Translations under genes and position numbers: made by a program | Notes under the pieces: generated by a model | The model's input: only the letters and a program-made list of their open reading frames with translations | Told to the model about the DNA's origin: nothing | Databases searched by the model: none | NCBI GenBank assembly: GCA_041859875.1 | Contig: JBFLFY010000001.1 | Location: 62,001 to 126,000 of the forward strand | From: Thermocaproicibacter sp041859875 | Lineage (GTDB): Bacteria > Bacillota > Clostridia > Oscillospirales > Acutalibacteraceae | Direction: 5' to 3' | DNA length: 64,000 nt | Shown here: positions 31,496-40,033 of the stretch, in pieces | Layout of the letters: each line of letters begins with the position of its first letter | Position numbering within the stretch: the stretch's first letter is position 1

Positions 31496-34386
31496 TTCTC
31501 AAGTGCGGCAAACAGGCTGCGAAGTCTGATTTTAACCGCGCCAAGGTTCGTTATTTCGTCTATTTTCACCTGCGTGTAAATCTTATCGTTTGCTTCCAGT
31601 ATGCGGCGGACTTCGTCTGTCGTAATTGCATCAACGCCGCAGCCGAAAGAAACAAGCTGCACCAGATTCATATCCGGCTGGTCGCCGATATATTTTGCGG
31701 CGGCGTAAAGCCGTGCGTGGTAAGTCCACTGGTTCAGCACTTTCGTGGGGAATTTCTTTTCCCGGCAGCTTACAACATCTTCCGAGATTACTGCTGCGCC
31801 CAGGCTTGTAACCAGCTTGTCGATGCCGTGGTTAATTTCCGGGTCAAGGTGGTAAGGCCTGCCGCTCAGAACGATAATCTGCATTCCGCGCTTTCGTGCC
31901 TCTTCAATGATTTCGTTGCCTTTTTCACGAATCTTCTGCATATAGTCGTCATAGGCGGCATAGGCCGCTTTTGCGGCAGCAGATACTTCGCTGAACGTAA
32001 TATCCGAGAAGTTCTTCTGGAGGATACCCGTCATTTTATGCGGGAAATCGTGCTTCCTGTGGATTCCCACATAGTCGTGAATAAAGACGCGGTCGTCAAG
32101 ACAGCGCATATTTGCACTGATAACTTCCGGGTAATAGGCAACGACCGGGCAGTTATAATGGTTGTCGCCAAGGTGTTCATCAAAGTTGTAGGACATACAG
32201 GGGTAAAAAATTGTCTTGATTCCTTCGTCAACAAGCGCCTGTACATGGCCGTGCATTAACTTGGCCGGGAAGCAGACGGTGTCCGAAGGAATGGTTGCCT
32301 GGCCTTCCAGGTAAAGTTCCCGGCTGGAAAGCGGGGAAAGGACAACTTCAAACCCTAGCTTTGTAAAGAAAGCGTGCCAAAAGGGGAGAAGCTCGTACAT
32401 GTTCAGCCCCATAGGGATTCCAAGTTTTCCGCGCGGGCCCGGAACAGGCGTGTAAGAGCGCAGAAGCTTCAGCTTGTAGGCATACAAATCCAGTTCTTCT
32501 GTGGAAGAACGCTTCGTTACCGGCTTTTCGCACCGGTTACCTCCAATGAATCGGCGGCTGCCGCCGAAAACATTGATGGTCAGACGGCAGTGATTGCTGC
32601 ACATACCGCAGTTGGTGACGCGTACCTCATGCTTGAAGTTTTCCAGGTCGGATTTGCCAACCAGTGTGCTTTTTCCAGCGGATTTCTTTTTTGCATACAC
32701 GGCTGCTCCATAAGCACCCATCAAGCCGGAAATATCCGGGCGTGTTACATTCACGCCGAGTTCCTTTTCAAATACACGCAGCACGGCGTCGTTCAGGAAT
32801 GTGCCGCCCTGTACAACAATACTTTGCCCCAGGTCTTTTGCATTCGGCACGCGGATTACCTTATAAATAGCATTTTTTACAACACTTACGGAAAGGCCTG
32901 CGCTGATGTCTTCCATGGTAGCGCCGTCCTTTTGTGCCTGCTTGACCTGTGAGTTCATAAAGACGGTGCAGCGGGAACCGAGGTCAACCGGGTGCTTTGC
33001 AAACAAACCCAGTTTTGCAAAGTCGGCAATGCTGTAACCGAGCGTGTTCGGAAAAGTCTGCAGGAAAGAGCCGCAGCCGGAGGAGCAGGCTTCGTTCAGA
33101 AAAATGTTGTCGATTGCTCCGTTGCGGATTTTGAAGCATTTCATGTCCTGCCCGCCAATGTCAATGACGAAATCAACATTTGGGCGGAAGCATTTTGCCG
33201 CGGTAAAATGGGCTACGGTTTCAACAATGCCGCAGTCGATGCCGAAAGCGTTTTTCAGCAGTTCTTCCCCGTAGCCGGTCACGGCACTGCTTTCTATTGT
33301 AATGTTCGGGTATTTTTGGTAAAGGTCCAGAAGATAATCCTTCACAATCGGAATTGGGTTGCCAGAGTTGCTGCGGTAAATGGAACTGAGGATTTCGCCG
33401 TCTTCGTCGAGCAGCACTGCCTTGACGGTCGTGGAGCCGGCATCCACGCCAAGAAACGCATGGCCGGTGTAAGATTCAATGTCACCGCGCGGCGCTTTGC
33501 ACTGTGCGTGGCGGTGGCAGAAGTCATCATATTCCTGCTGGTCTTTAAACAGAGGATCAATCGAAAGAAATTTTCCGGTCGAACCATATTTATGAATGCT
33601 CTCCAGTGCCTTGTCCAAATCAATTTCTTCAGCACTGCAGAAAGCGGCGCCGAGCGCAACATAATAAAGCGAATTTTCAGGGCAGATTCCCTGTACTTTC
33701 AGTGCACGGTCGAAACTTGCGCGCAGTTCGGAAAGAAAGGTCAACGGCCCGCCAAGGTACAGCACTTTGCCCTTGATTGGGCGGCCCTGTGCCAGCCCTG
33801 CAATCGTCTGGTTGGCGACGGCGGCGAAAATGCTTGCGGAAATGTCTGTTTTGCGCGCACCTTGGTTCAGCAGGGGCTGTACATCGGATTTTGCAAATAC
33901 GCCGCAGCGTGAAGCAATGGTGTAAATCTTTTCGTACTGGGACGCAAGCTCATTCATTTCATCCAGCGGCACGTTGAGCAATGTGGCCATCTGGTCAATA
34001 AAAGCGCCGGTTCCGCCTGCACAGGAGCCGTTCATGCGCACTTCCGTTCCGCCCGTCAGAAACAGAATCTTGGCATCTTCACCGCCAAGCTCAATAATCA
34101 CGTCCGCATCCGGAAACAGCCGGCCAACGGCAATGCGCGTGGCGTAGACTTCTTGAACAAAAGGAAGGTGGCATGTCTGAGAAATGCCCATCCCGGCGGA
34201 ACCGGAAACCGTAAGAGCTGCTTTGTCGCCGTGAATTACTTCATCCTTGACTTTTGTAAGAAGTTCTGTCATCTTTTCCGTGATTTTTGAGTAATGGCGT
34301 TCGTAGGACTGGTAAAGTATTTTACCGTCTTCGTCTGTAACAACACATTTAATGGTAGTGGAACCAACATCTAATCCGACTTTCAT
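31492..34386 (-). CDS. Acyl-CoA dehydratase activase with two ASKHA domains plus DUF2229
   Basis: The 964-residue protein has two tandem BadF/BadG/BcrA/BcrD ATPase domains. The first starts MKVGLDVGSTTIKCVVTDED and contains NGSCAGGTGAFIDQM; the second begins near residue 312 (FLGVDAGSTTVKAVLLDEDG) with NEACSSGCGSFLQTF. These cysteines hold the [4Fe-4S] cluster in activases that drive ATP-dependent electron transfer to dehydratases. The C-terminal ~330 residues (TNCGMCSNHCRLTINVFGGS onward) are a DUF2229/HgdB-like part. It is the first gene of a two-gene operon with its own promoter. The physiological substrate is unknown. Confidence 0.87.
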   Translation of the reverse strand: MKVGLDVGSTTIKCVVTDEDGKILYQSYERHYSKITEKMTELLTKVKDEVIHGDKAALTVSGSAGMGISQTCHLPFVQEVYATRIAVGRLFPDADVIIELGGEDAKILFLTGGTEVRMNGSCAGGTGAFIDQMATLLNVPLDEMNELASQYEKIYTIASRCGVFAKSDVQPLLNQGARKTDISASIFAAVANQTIAGLAQGRPIKGKVLYLGGPLTFLSELRASFDRALKVQGICPENSLYYVALGAAFCSAEEIDLDKALESIHKYGSTGKFLSIDPLFKDQQEYDDFCHRHAQCKAPRGDIESYTGHAFLGVDAGSTTVKAVLLDEDGEILSSIYRSNSGNPIPIVKDYLLDLYQKYPNITIESSAVTGYGEELLKNAFGIDCGIVETVAHFTAAKCFRPNVDFVIDIGGQDMKCFKIRNGAIDNIFLNEACSSGCGSFLQTFPNTLGYSIADFAKLGLFAKHPVDLGSRCTVFMNSQVKQAQKDGATMEDISAGLSVSVVKNAIYKVIRVPNAKDLGQSIVVQGGTFLNDAVLRVFEKELGVNVTRPDISGLMGAYGAAVYAKKKSAGKSTLVGKSDLENFKHEVRVTNCGMCSNHCRLTINVFGGSRRFIGGNRCEKPVTKRSSTEELDLYAYKLKLLRSYTPVPGPRGKLGIPMGLNMYELLPFWHAFFTKLGFEVVLSPLSSRELYLEGQATIPSDTVCFPAKLMHGHVQALVDEGIKTIFYPCMSYNFDEHLGDNHYNCPVVAYYPEVISANMRCLDDRVFIHDYVGIHRKHDFPHKMTGILQKNFSDITFSEVSAAAKAAYAAYDDYMQKIREKGNEIIEEARKRGMQIIVLSGRPYHLDPEINHGIDKLVTSLGAAVISEDVVSCREKKFPTKVLNQWTYHARLYAAAKYIGDQPDMNLVQLVSFGCGVDAITTDEVRRILEANDKIYTQVKIDEITNLGAVKIRLRSLFAALEK

Positions 34387-34472
34387 TCTGGGACCTGCCT
34401 ATTCTTATAAAATTCCGTCGTTATCAAAACGAGGTAAAAGCCTCAGTGTATTTAGCCTATGCTTAACAATTT

Positions 34473-34502
34473 ATTGTAGAGCAAAGAAAGGAATCTTGTC
34501 AA
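34473..34502 (-). promoter_or_regulatory. Promoter of the activase operon
   Basis: On the minus strand TTGACA (34497-34502), an 18-base spacer and TACAAT (34473-34478), 87 bases before the start. Confidence 0.75.
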
Positions 34503-34534
34503 GTGCCTGCCACCATTAAATTTGCAGGAATCTC

Positions 34535-34563
34535 TTGCTAAAATTGCAGACCAATGATAGAAT
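34535..34563 (+). promoter_or_regulatory. Promoter of pyrB
   Basis: TTGCTA (34535-34540), a 17-base spacer and TAGAAT (34558-34563), about 29 bases before the TTG start. The short leader leaves no room for a PyrR attenuator. Confidence 0.6.
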
Positions 34564-34591
34564 TAATAAAAATTGAATGGAGCGATGTAAG

Positions 34592-35665
34592 TTGCAGCTG
34601 AATCACATGATCGACTTAGACCAGCTTAGTGTACAGGAGTTAAAGGAGCTTATCGGGCTTGCCAACAGTATAAAAAGCAACCCGTGGGCATACCGGGAAT
34701 CCTGCCGGGGGAAGATTATGGCAACTCTCTTCTATGAGCCTTCCACAAGGACGAAGATGTCATTTCAGACGGCAATGTATCGTTTGGGCGGTGAAGTCGT
34801 CGGATTTGACAACCCGCAGAATACTTCCGTTTCCAAAGGCGAAAGCCTGAAAGATACGGTAACAGTTGTAAGCGGCTATACGGACCTTATTGTCATGCGC
34901 AACCCGAAGGAAGGCGCCCCGGCTGCTGCGTCGCTTTATTCCAAAGTCCCCATTATTAATGCGGGCGACGGCGGGCATCTGCACCCGACGCAGACGCTCA
35001 CCGACCTTGTGACGCTTGCAAACGAAAAAGGGCGGCTGGATCATCTCTGCATCGGTCTGTGCGGTGACCTGAAATACGGCCGTACGGTGCATTCGCTTAT
35101 CAAAACCATGACGCGCTTTGAAGGCAATTCGTTCGTACTGATTTCAACGCCGGAACTGGCGCTGCCCCAGTACATAAAAGACGTGATGGATGCGGCAGGC
35201 TGCAAGTACCGCGAAGTTCCGACGTTGGAGGCGGCCCTGCCGGAGCTGGACGTGCTTTACATGACCCGGATTCAGCAGGAGCGTTTTGCAAGCCGCGAGC
35301 AGTACGAGGCGCAAAAGGGTGTGTATGTGCTGGATTCCAGAAAACTGACGCTTTCCAAGCCGGATTTGAAAGTCCTGCATCCGCTGCCGCGTGTGGATGA
35401 GATTACCGAAGAAGTGGACCGAGACCCGCGCGCCACATATTTCCGCCAGACGGTTTACGGTATGTATACCCGCATGGCGCTGATTCTGACCATCCTGCAG
35501 AGTTCCAGCATTGCGGAAAAAACAGAGCTTCCGGGTTCCACCCATCCGTGCCGCTGCACAAACCCACACTGTATCACGCAGACGGAACCGTATTTGCCGC
35601 ACCTGTTTACCGAGGCTGGGGATATGCTTACCTGCTCTTACTGTGACGCCAGAATTCTTATCTGA
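34592..35665 (+). CDS. pyrB: Aspartate carbamoyltransferase with PyrI-like zinc tail
   Basis: The ~357-residue enzyme catalyses carbamoyl phosphate plus aspartate to carbamoyl-aspartate. The catalytic chain shows LFYEPSTRTKMSFQTAMYRL, the HLHPTQTLTDL motif and VLHPLPRVDEI. After about residue 310 it carries a tail with CTNPHC, then 22 residues, then CSYC, spaced like the four zinc ligands of the regulatory subunit PyrI. The allosteric nucleotide-binding domain of PyrI is absent. The TTG at 34592 is preferred because GGAG (34579-34582) precedes it suitably. No other pyrimidine genes are adjacent. Confidence 0.92.
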   Translation: MQLNHMIDLDQLSVQELKELIGLANSIKSNPWAYRESCRGKIMATLFYEPSTRTKMSFQTAMYRLGGEVVGFDNPQNTSVSKGESLKDTVTVVSGYTDLIVMRNPKEGAPAAASLYSKVPIINAGDGGHLHPTQTLTDLVTLANEKGRLDHLCIGLCGDLKYGRTVHSLIKTMTRFEGNSFVLISTPELALPQYIKDVMDAAGCKYREVPTLEAALPELDVLYMTRIQQERFASREQYEAQKGVYVLDSRKLTLSKPDLKVLHPLPRVDEITEEVDRDPRATYFRQTVYGMYTRMALILTILQSSSIAEKTELPGSTHPCRCTNPHCITQTEPYLPHLFTEAGDMLTCSYCDARILI

Positions 35666-35696
35666 GCTATTTTGTCAAGAGTCGGTGCGGAACCGC

Positions 35697-35725
35697 TTGC
35701 CAAGCGGCCTTAATGGTGGTATTAT
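35697..35725 (+). promoter_or_regulatory. Promoter of yebC
   Basis: TTGCCA (35697-35702), a 17-base spacer and TATTAT (35720-35725); the -35 overlaps a CCGCTT/AAGCGG inverted repeat that may help end the pyrB transcript. Confidence 0.5.
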
Positions 35726-35770
35726 AATAGAAATAGTGTCATAATCGGAATTTTACTGGGAGGATCTTAT

Positions 35771-36517
35771 ATGTCAGGCCATTCAAAGTGGAACAATATT
35801 AAACGGAAAAAAGAGAAAACAGACGGCGCAAAAGCAAAAGTATTTACCAAAATAGGCCGTGAACTGGCCGTTGCGGTTAAAGAAGGCGGCGGCCCAGACC
35901 CGAATGCCAACTCCCGCCTCAAGGACTGCATTGCGAAAGCAAAGGCGGCCAATGTGCCAAACGATAATATAGACCGTATTATCAAGCGTGCTGCGGGCGA
36001 CGGCGACGACACAAAGTATGAGAACATAACTTATGAAGGGTACGGCCCGAACGGTGTTGCCGTTATTGTGGAAACACTGACGGACAACCGCAACCGTACG
36101 GCTGGCGATCTGCGCCATTATTTCGACAAATTCGGCGGCAACCTCGGCACAAACGGATGCGTTTCTTTCCTCTTCAACCGCAAAGGCGTTCTTGTGATTG
36201 AACGCGAAGGGCTGGATGAAGACAAGGTTATGGAAGATGTGCTTGAGGCCGGTGCTTCCGACTTTGAAGCGGATGACGACGTGTTCGAAGTTTACACGGA
36301 GCCGGACGATTTCAGCGGAATCCTTACCGATCTGCAGAACAAAGGCTACGAGTTCGTTACAGCGGAAGTTGAAATGGTGCCGACCACTTATACAGCGATT
36401 GAAGAAGAAGGCGCCGCTTCCCGTATGCAGCATCTGCTGGACGCGCTGGAAGACAACGATGATGTTCAGAACGTGTGGCATAACTGGGAAAATGCCGATG
36501 AGGATGCAGAAGAGTAA
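35771..36517 (+). CDS. yebC: YebC/PmpR family protein (translation/transcription factor)
   Basis: The 248-residue protein starts SGHSKWNNIKRKKEKTDGAK and contains GGPDPNANSRLKDCIAKAKA, YEGYGPNGVAVIVETLTDN and FDKFGGNLGTNGCVSFLF, all canonical for YebC. The family was long annotated as transcriptional regulators, and some members relieve ribosome stalling on proline-rich sequences. Its last 19 codons form the left copy of a 59-bp repeat, so the 3' end is the attachment site of the integrated element and the reading frame is kept intact after insertion. Confidence 0.95.
   Translation: MSGHSKWNNIKRKKEKTDGAKAKVFTKIGRELAVAVKEGGGPDPNANSRLKDCIAKAKAANVPNDNIDRIIKRAAGDGDDTKYENITYEGYGPNGVAVIVETLTDNRNRTAGDLRHYFDKFGGNLGTNGCVSFLFNRKGVLVIEREGLDEDKVMEDVLEAGASDFEADDDVFEVYTEPDDFSGILTDLQNKGYEFVTAEVEMVPTTYTAIEEEGAASRMQHLLDALEDNDDVQNVWHNWENADEDAEE
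36459..36517 (+). repeat. attL (left copy of the 59-bp attachment repeat)
   Basis: It coincides with the last 19 codons and stop of yebC. Compared with the right copy it has T instead of C at 36505, a silent change (GAT/GAC). Confidence 0.9.
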
Positions 36518-36688
36518 TCTGCAAGCGACTTTCAAGAGTTTTTAAGAATCGTTATCAAGTTGAATGATGGAATCAAACGACAGATAATGATATATACAAA
36601 AACAACTCTTTGAATACCCTATATTCGGTTTGTATGGCGATATAAACCCTCTTAGTATGTGTATCAGCATATTAGGAGGGCTATTTTT

Positions 36689-37594
36689 ATGCTTCTGGAA
36701 GACAGCGTAAAGGAATTCCTATTTGAGTGCCAAATAAGGCAGTACACAAAGAAAACTGTAAAGGGCTACAGAAACGGTTTGGAATTCTTCATGAACTACT
36801 TGAAACAGGTTCATCATCTAACAGACATTGAACAGGTGAAGGAATATCACTTAAAGGCGTTCTTTGCCTATCAAGTAAAGCGCAAACGGAAAGAAACGTA
36901 TCTCAATGGATTGATGAAGATATTCCGTGCTTTCTGGAAATATCTTGAACAGGAAAATTATGTATCTGATAATCCAATGCTAAAAGTTAGTTGGATGAAA
37001 GAACCTAAAACCATTATCAAGACATTTAGTGATGCAGAAGTCAAGCGTATGCTGAATGTATATCCTGAAACCGATTATATGAATATGAGAAATAAGGCAA
37101 TTATGGCTATACTCTTTGATACTGGAATCAGGAACTATGAATTGTGTTGCTTGCCTACTGATGCTATAAAAGATAATTACATTACAATCTATGGCAAAGG
37201 TAAAAAAGAAAGACAGGTCGGTAAATCCCCTTACCTGTCAAAAATCTTGATGAAATACGAGCATGTCAAGAAATACTACTTTGAGTTCAAAAATATTAAG
37301 TACAATAATTACTTTTTATCAAGGAATGGCAGACCATTGACAAATGAAGCGGTTGAACGTATCGTAAAAATTGCAGGAAACACAGCAAAGGTATCTGATA
37401 CAATTAGGTGTAGTCCTCATACTTGCAGACATTGGTTTGCACAGGCACAATTAAGGAATGGTATTGATGTGTATTCTTTGAGCCGATTAATGGGACATGA
37501 GAATATCAAGATAACACAACGGTATCTTGAAGGATTAAGGGATAGCCAGATTGTTGGTGAATCCATTAAAACCAGTCCATTAATGAATCTGTAA
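36689..37594 (+). CDS. Tyrosine recombinase / integrase
   Basis: The 301-residue protein has an N-terminal SAM-like core-binding domain (VKEFLFECQIRQYTKKTVKG) and a C-terminal catalytic domain. ILFDTGIRNYELCCL carries the first catalytic Arg, YGKGKKERQV the Lys region, SPHTCRHWFAQAQLRNG the HxxR pair, and LMGHENIKITQRYLEG the His and nucleophile Tyr. All residues needed for activity are present. The ATG at 36689 follows TAGGAGGG. It lies 172 bases inside attL, as expected for an element that integrates into yebC. Confidence 0.95.
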   Translation: MLLEDSVKEFLFECQIRQYTKKTVKGYRNGLEFFMNYLKQVHHLTDIEQVKEYHLKAFFAYQVKRKRKETYLNGLMKIFRAFWKYLEQENYVSDNPMLKVSWMKEPKTIIKTFSDAEVKRMLNVYPETDYMNMRNKAIMAILFDTGIRNYELCCLPTDAIKDNYITIYGKGKKERQVGKSPYLSKILMKYEHVKKYYFEFKNIKYNNYFLSRNGRPLTNEAVERIVKIAGNTAKVSDTIRCSPHTCRHWFAQAQLRNGIDVYSLSRLMGHENIKITQRYLEGLRDSQIVGESIKTSPLMNL

Positions 37595-37617
37595 AGGGGA
37601 TTAAAGGGGATTATAGT

Positions 37618-37827
37618 ATGGTAAAGATATTGTTAGGTCAGGTAAGATATGATAAACACATTACATTGAAAAAATTAGCGGTATTGAGCGGTGTTAGTAA
37701 ATCAGCAATTAGTGAGATTGAAAATGAGAAAAAGAATCCTACAATAAATACTCTTTGCGCTTTGGCAAGGGCATTGCAAGTACCTATAACCGATTTGTTT
37801 GAAGATACAAATGGAATAAAAACATAA
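37618..37827 (+). CDS. XRE/Cro-CI family helix-turn-helix regulator
   Basis: The 69-residue protein is a single HTH_3 domain: VRYDKHITLKKLAVLSGVSK, SAISEIENEKKNPTINTLCA, LARALQVPITDLFEDTNG. It begins 23 bases after the integrase stop and is probably co-transcribed with it. It is likely the element's control protein. There is no catalytic or membrane-bound extension. Confidence 0.9.
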   Translation: MVKILLGQVRYDKHITLKKLAVLSGVSKSAISEIENEKKNPTINTLCALARALQVPITDLFEDTNGIKT

Positions 37828-38711
37828 AGGCGTGTGTGAGCGTCTGTGGGCTTGTTAGAGCGTACTTTATGGTGTGAGAGTATAGTTTAGTGGACATGAT
37901 TAAAACGCATTGTAGACGCTTGTAGACGAAAATAAAAATAATAACCGATTAGAATATTATCTGCATGATATGAGAGTAACATTGTGTAGGTAATATTCTT
38001 TTTTTAGCATGGTGTAAAGTAGTTTACCTTTACAGTATTGTTAGGTGTCAAGACAGTGTAAACTATATTGTAACAACTTTGTAATATTTAACACTTATTT
38101 TTAGTGTTCACGTTTTCAAAAAATGGCTAAGAGGATAGCAAAATTAATGCAATTATGTCATTATAAACCATGTAAAATAGTTACATTACATAGTATCACA
38201 CACCTTATCACATAGTTTTCAATACTACATATAACATACTATTACGCTATGCAATAAAGTGTCATAATAGCATACTGATTTACTATACTATAAAACAGGC
38301 AAAGAAAAAAGGCAACTGTATCACTCACATAATACAATTACCTATAAATGGTAAATATACATTTATACATAAATATGCAATTCATATACATTCGCTGTAT
38401 GCAGACCGATAAATGCAGTAAAAACAGTTAGTATAGATTAACATTATACAAAAGGTTCATTTTGTACTAATCTCTTTGTATATTATGCACAAATAATAGT
38501 TCTTTTATCATCTGTTTGTTGTGAAAATGTACTATACAACATTATATACACTGTTTTTGCATACATATACATGATACTTTGGTGTTATTCAGCCCGAACT
38601 CATAATTTATTGGTTAAAGTGACAACATGAAATGCTTATTTTATATGATTGAGGTCGAGAGGTAGGATAGACAGTATACAATTTTTATACATGAAATATT
38701 GCTTTTATACG

Positions 38712-38988
38712 CTAAAGCACTAAAACATACTTATATAATATACTTTAGTACATTAATGCTTTAATGTGAAGAGATATATGATATTTCACAAGTTAATGCG
38801 TTACAACTTTATCACTGTAAAGTGTGTAATACATCATATTTAATAAGTTAAAACGGTATCACTTTACACTTCTAAAGTTTATTATATTACTAAAGTAACG
38901 ATTTAACGCACTAAAGCGACCCTATAGATACACAGTAATTGAGGAAAAACTTCAATATTTCACACTTTAGAAGTTTAGTATGCTAAAG
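38712..38988 (+). repeat. Cluster of CTAAAG/CTTTAG repeats
   Basis: CTAAAG occurs at 38712, 38872, 38890, 38911 and 38983, and its complement CTTTAG at 38743 and 38965: seven copies in ~280 bases of AT-rich DNA, with further near-matches (GTAAAG, CTTTAC). Iteron-like origin or regulator sites are possible. Confidence 0.45.
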
Positions 38989-39364
38989 TATTTGCCCGTA
39001 TTCATTGTGAAATAGTATAGCACAGTGGAAAACAGCGGTCAATACGCCATTGACGACAGCGGAAATGGCACAGCGGTTAATAGCATTGGATAGTAATATT
39101 ATTGTATTATTATAGGCATTGCCCCCTTTTCCGCGACGGCATTTATAGCTAATACACTTTTTTTCTACCAAAAAAAAATATAGGAATATTTTTCTCATTT
39201 ATATCACTTCATTTTGCGGCTTATTACAGCCGCTTTTATTTTACCTATTAAACTATACCACCTAACCATAAAAACCTCTCTATAATGCTTAAAACATTAC
39301 TCTACATTATCTTATTGGTTGGTACAAAAATGTCCTACCCTATTTCAAATTTAACGGATGAGAC

Positions 39365-39520
39365 ATCTTGTCGTTTCCGTCAAGATATGACGCACCTTGA
39401 AATTTTAAGCAGGGGAACTGAATTTTATCCCCATAACTTATAAGCGAGTACCCAAATTGAGTACTCAGGTCAGAAACCAATTTTGGATTAGTTAAAGGGG
39501 GCTAAATTTTATCCCCCTTT
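39365..39520 (+). other. Structured non-coding block with repeated hairpins
   Basis: ATCTTG/CAAGAT (39365/39381), GGGG/CCCC (39412/39429), GAGTAC/GTACTC (39446/39461) and AAAGGGGG/CCCCCTTT (39494/39513) form successive hairpins. The 12-base AATTTTATCCCC is repeated at 39421 and 39505. It lies 150 bases before the first structural-gene remnant. Confidence 0.45.
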
Positions 39521-39671
39521 ACTTCATATCATCTTTATTATAAATAACAAATAAATTTCCCCTTAACTTCTTAGGGGTATAATTACTCCACCTAACCATT
39601 ATCTCTTGAAATCAATGTAATTTTACTTATGTTACGTTATAAAAAACACCATTGTAGAAAGGACTGATAGA

Positions 39672-40022
39672 ATGGCAAATACAATTACGGTATTAAACCG
39701 CCTTAAAACCGAATTGAATAACAAGGATTATTATTCAGATTGATACCTACACTATGTATCTGGATGAAAACGGCCTTGATGCAGCGGCAACCTTTGATAA
39801 AACCAAAATGAAGAAACAACTATACCAGACCGTATATGACATATTGGATTCCCTGCTAATAATCTTGATTTATTCCATAGTGTTGAAACAGAATTCAGCA
39901 CTACAAGCGAAGCGTACAAATACCTTCAGGAGCGTTTGAATGATATTCAGGCAAAGATTATCAGTATTCCAGACGATTCAACCGAGCAAGAATCCAATAT
40001 ACATTTTCTATTTCATGATTGA
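39672..40022 (+). pseudogene. Phage structural protein remnant (head-tail connector-like), two frameshifts
   Basis: Start ATG at 39672 follows AGAAAGGACTG. The product begins MANTITVLNRLKTELNNKDY and breaks at 39741, where one extra base interrupts TATTCAGAT-GATACC. It then runs in the next frame (TYTMYLDENGLDAAATFDKT) to about 39857, where a missing base restores the first frame (NNLDLFHSVETEFSTTSEAY) up to the TGA at 40020-40022. The repaired protein would be ~116 residues, mostly helical. Size and position just before another structural gene suggest a connector or similar small virion protein; this family call is weak. The indels are compensating, so loss of function is likely. Confidence 0.65.
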
Positions 40023-40033
40023 GAGGTGATAGA

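Larger units (their letters stand above)
37828..39671 (+). other. AT-rich non-coding section of the element
   Basis: About 1.84 kb without a convincing gene; a minus-strand frame at 38983-39198 lacks a ribosome binding site and plausible composition. The left part (to ~38,650) is simple AT-rich DNA with TGTAAAC/GTTTAC-like short repeats. The section 38,700-38,995 has seven CTAAAG/CTTTAG hexamers, and 39,365-39,520 has several hairpins. It may hold the replication or packaging region of the ancestral phage, or simply decayed DNA. Confidence 0.6.

Noticed and set aside
36713..38100. Possible conjugative or restriction-defence cargo next to the integrase
   Set aside because: Only the integrase and a 69-residue XRE protein are present; there is no relaxase, methylase, nuclease or toxin in the neighbouring frames.
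38983..39198. 71-codon minus-strand frame in the AT-rich part of the element
   Set aside because: No ribosome binding site and no recognisable domain; open frames of this length arise by chance, and it overlaps the repeat cluster.
37828..39671. CRISPR array in the repeat-rich AT section
   Set aside because: The repeats are hexamers at irregular distances on both strands; there are no 24-40 base repeats with regular spacers and no cas genes.
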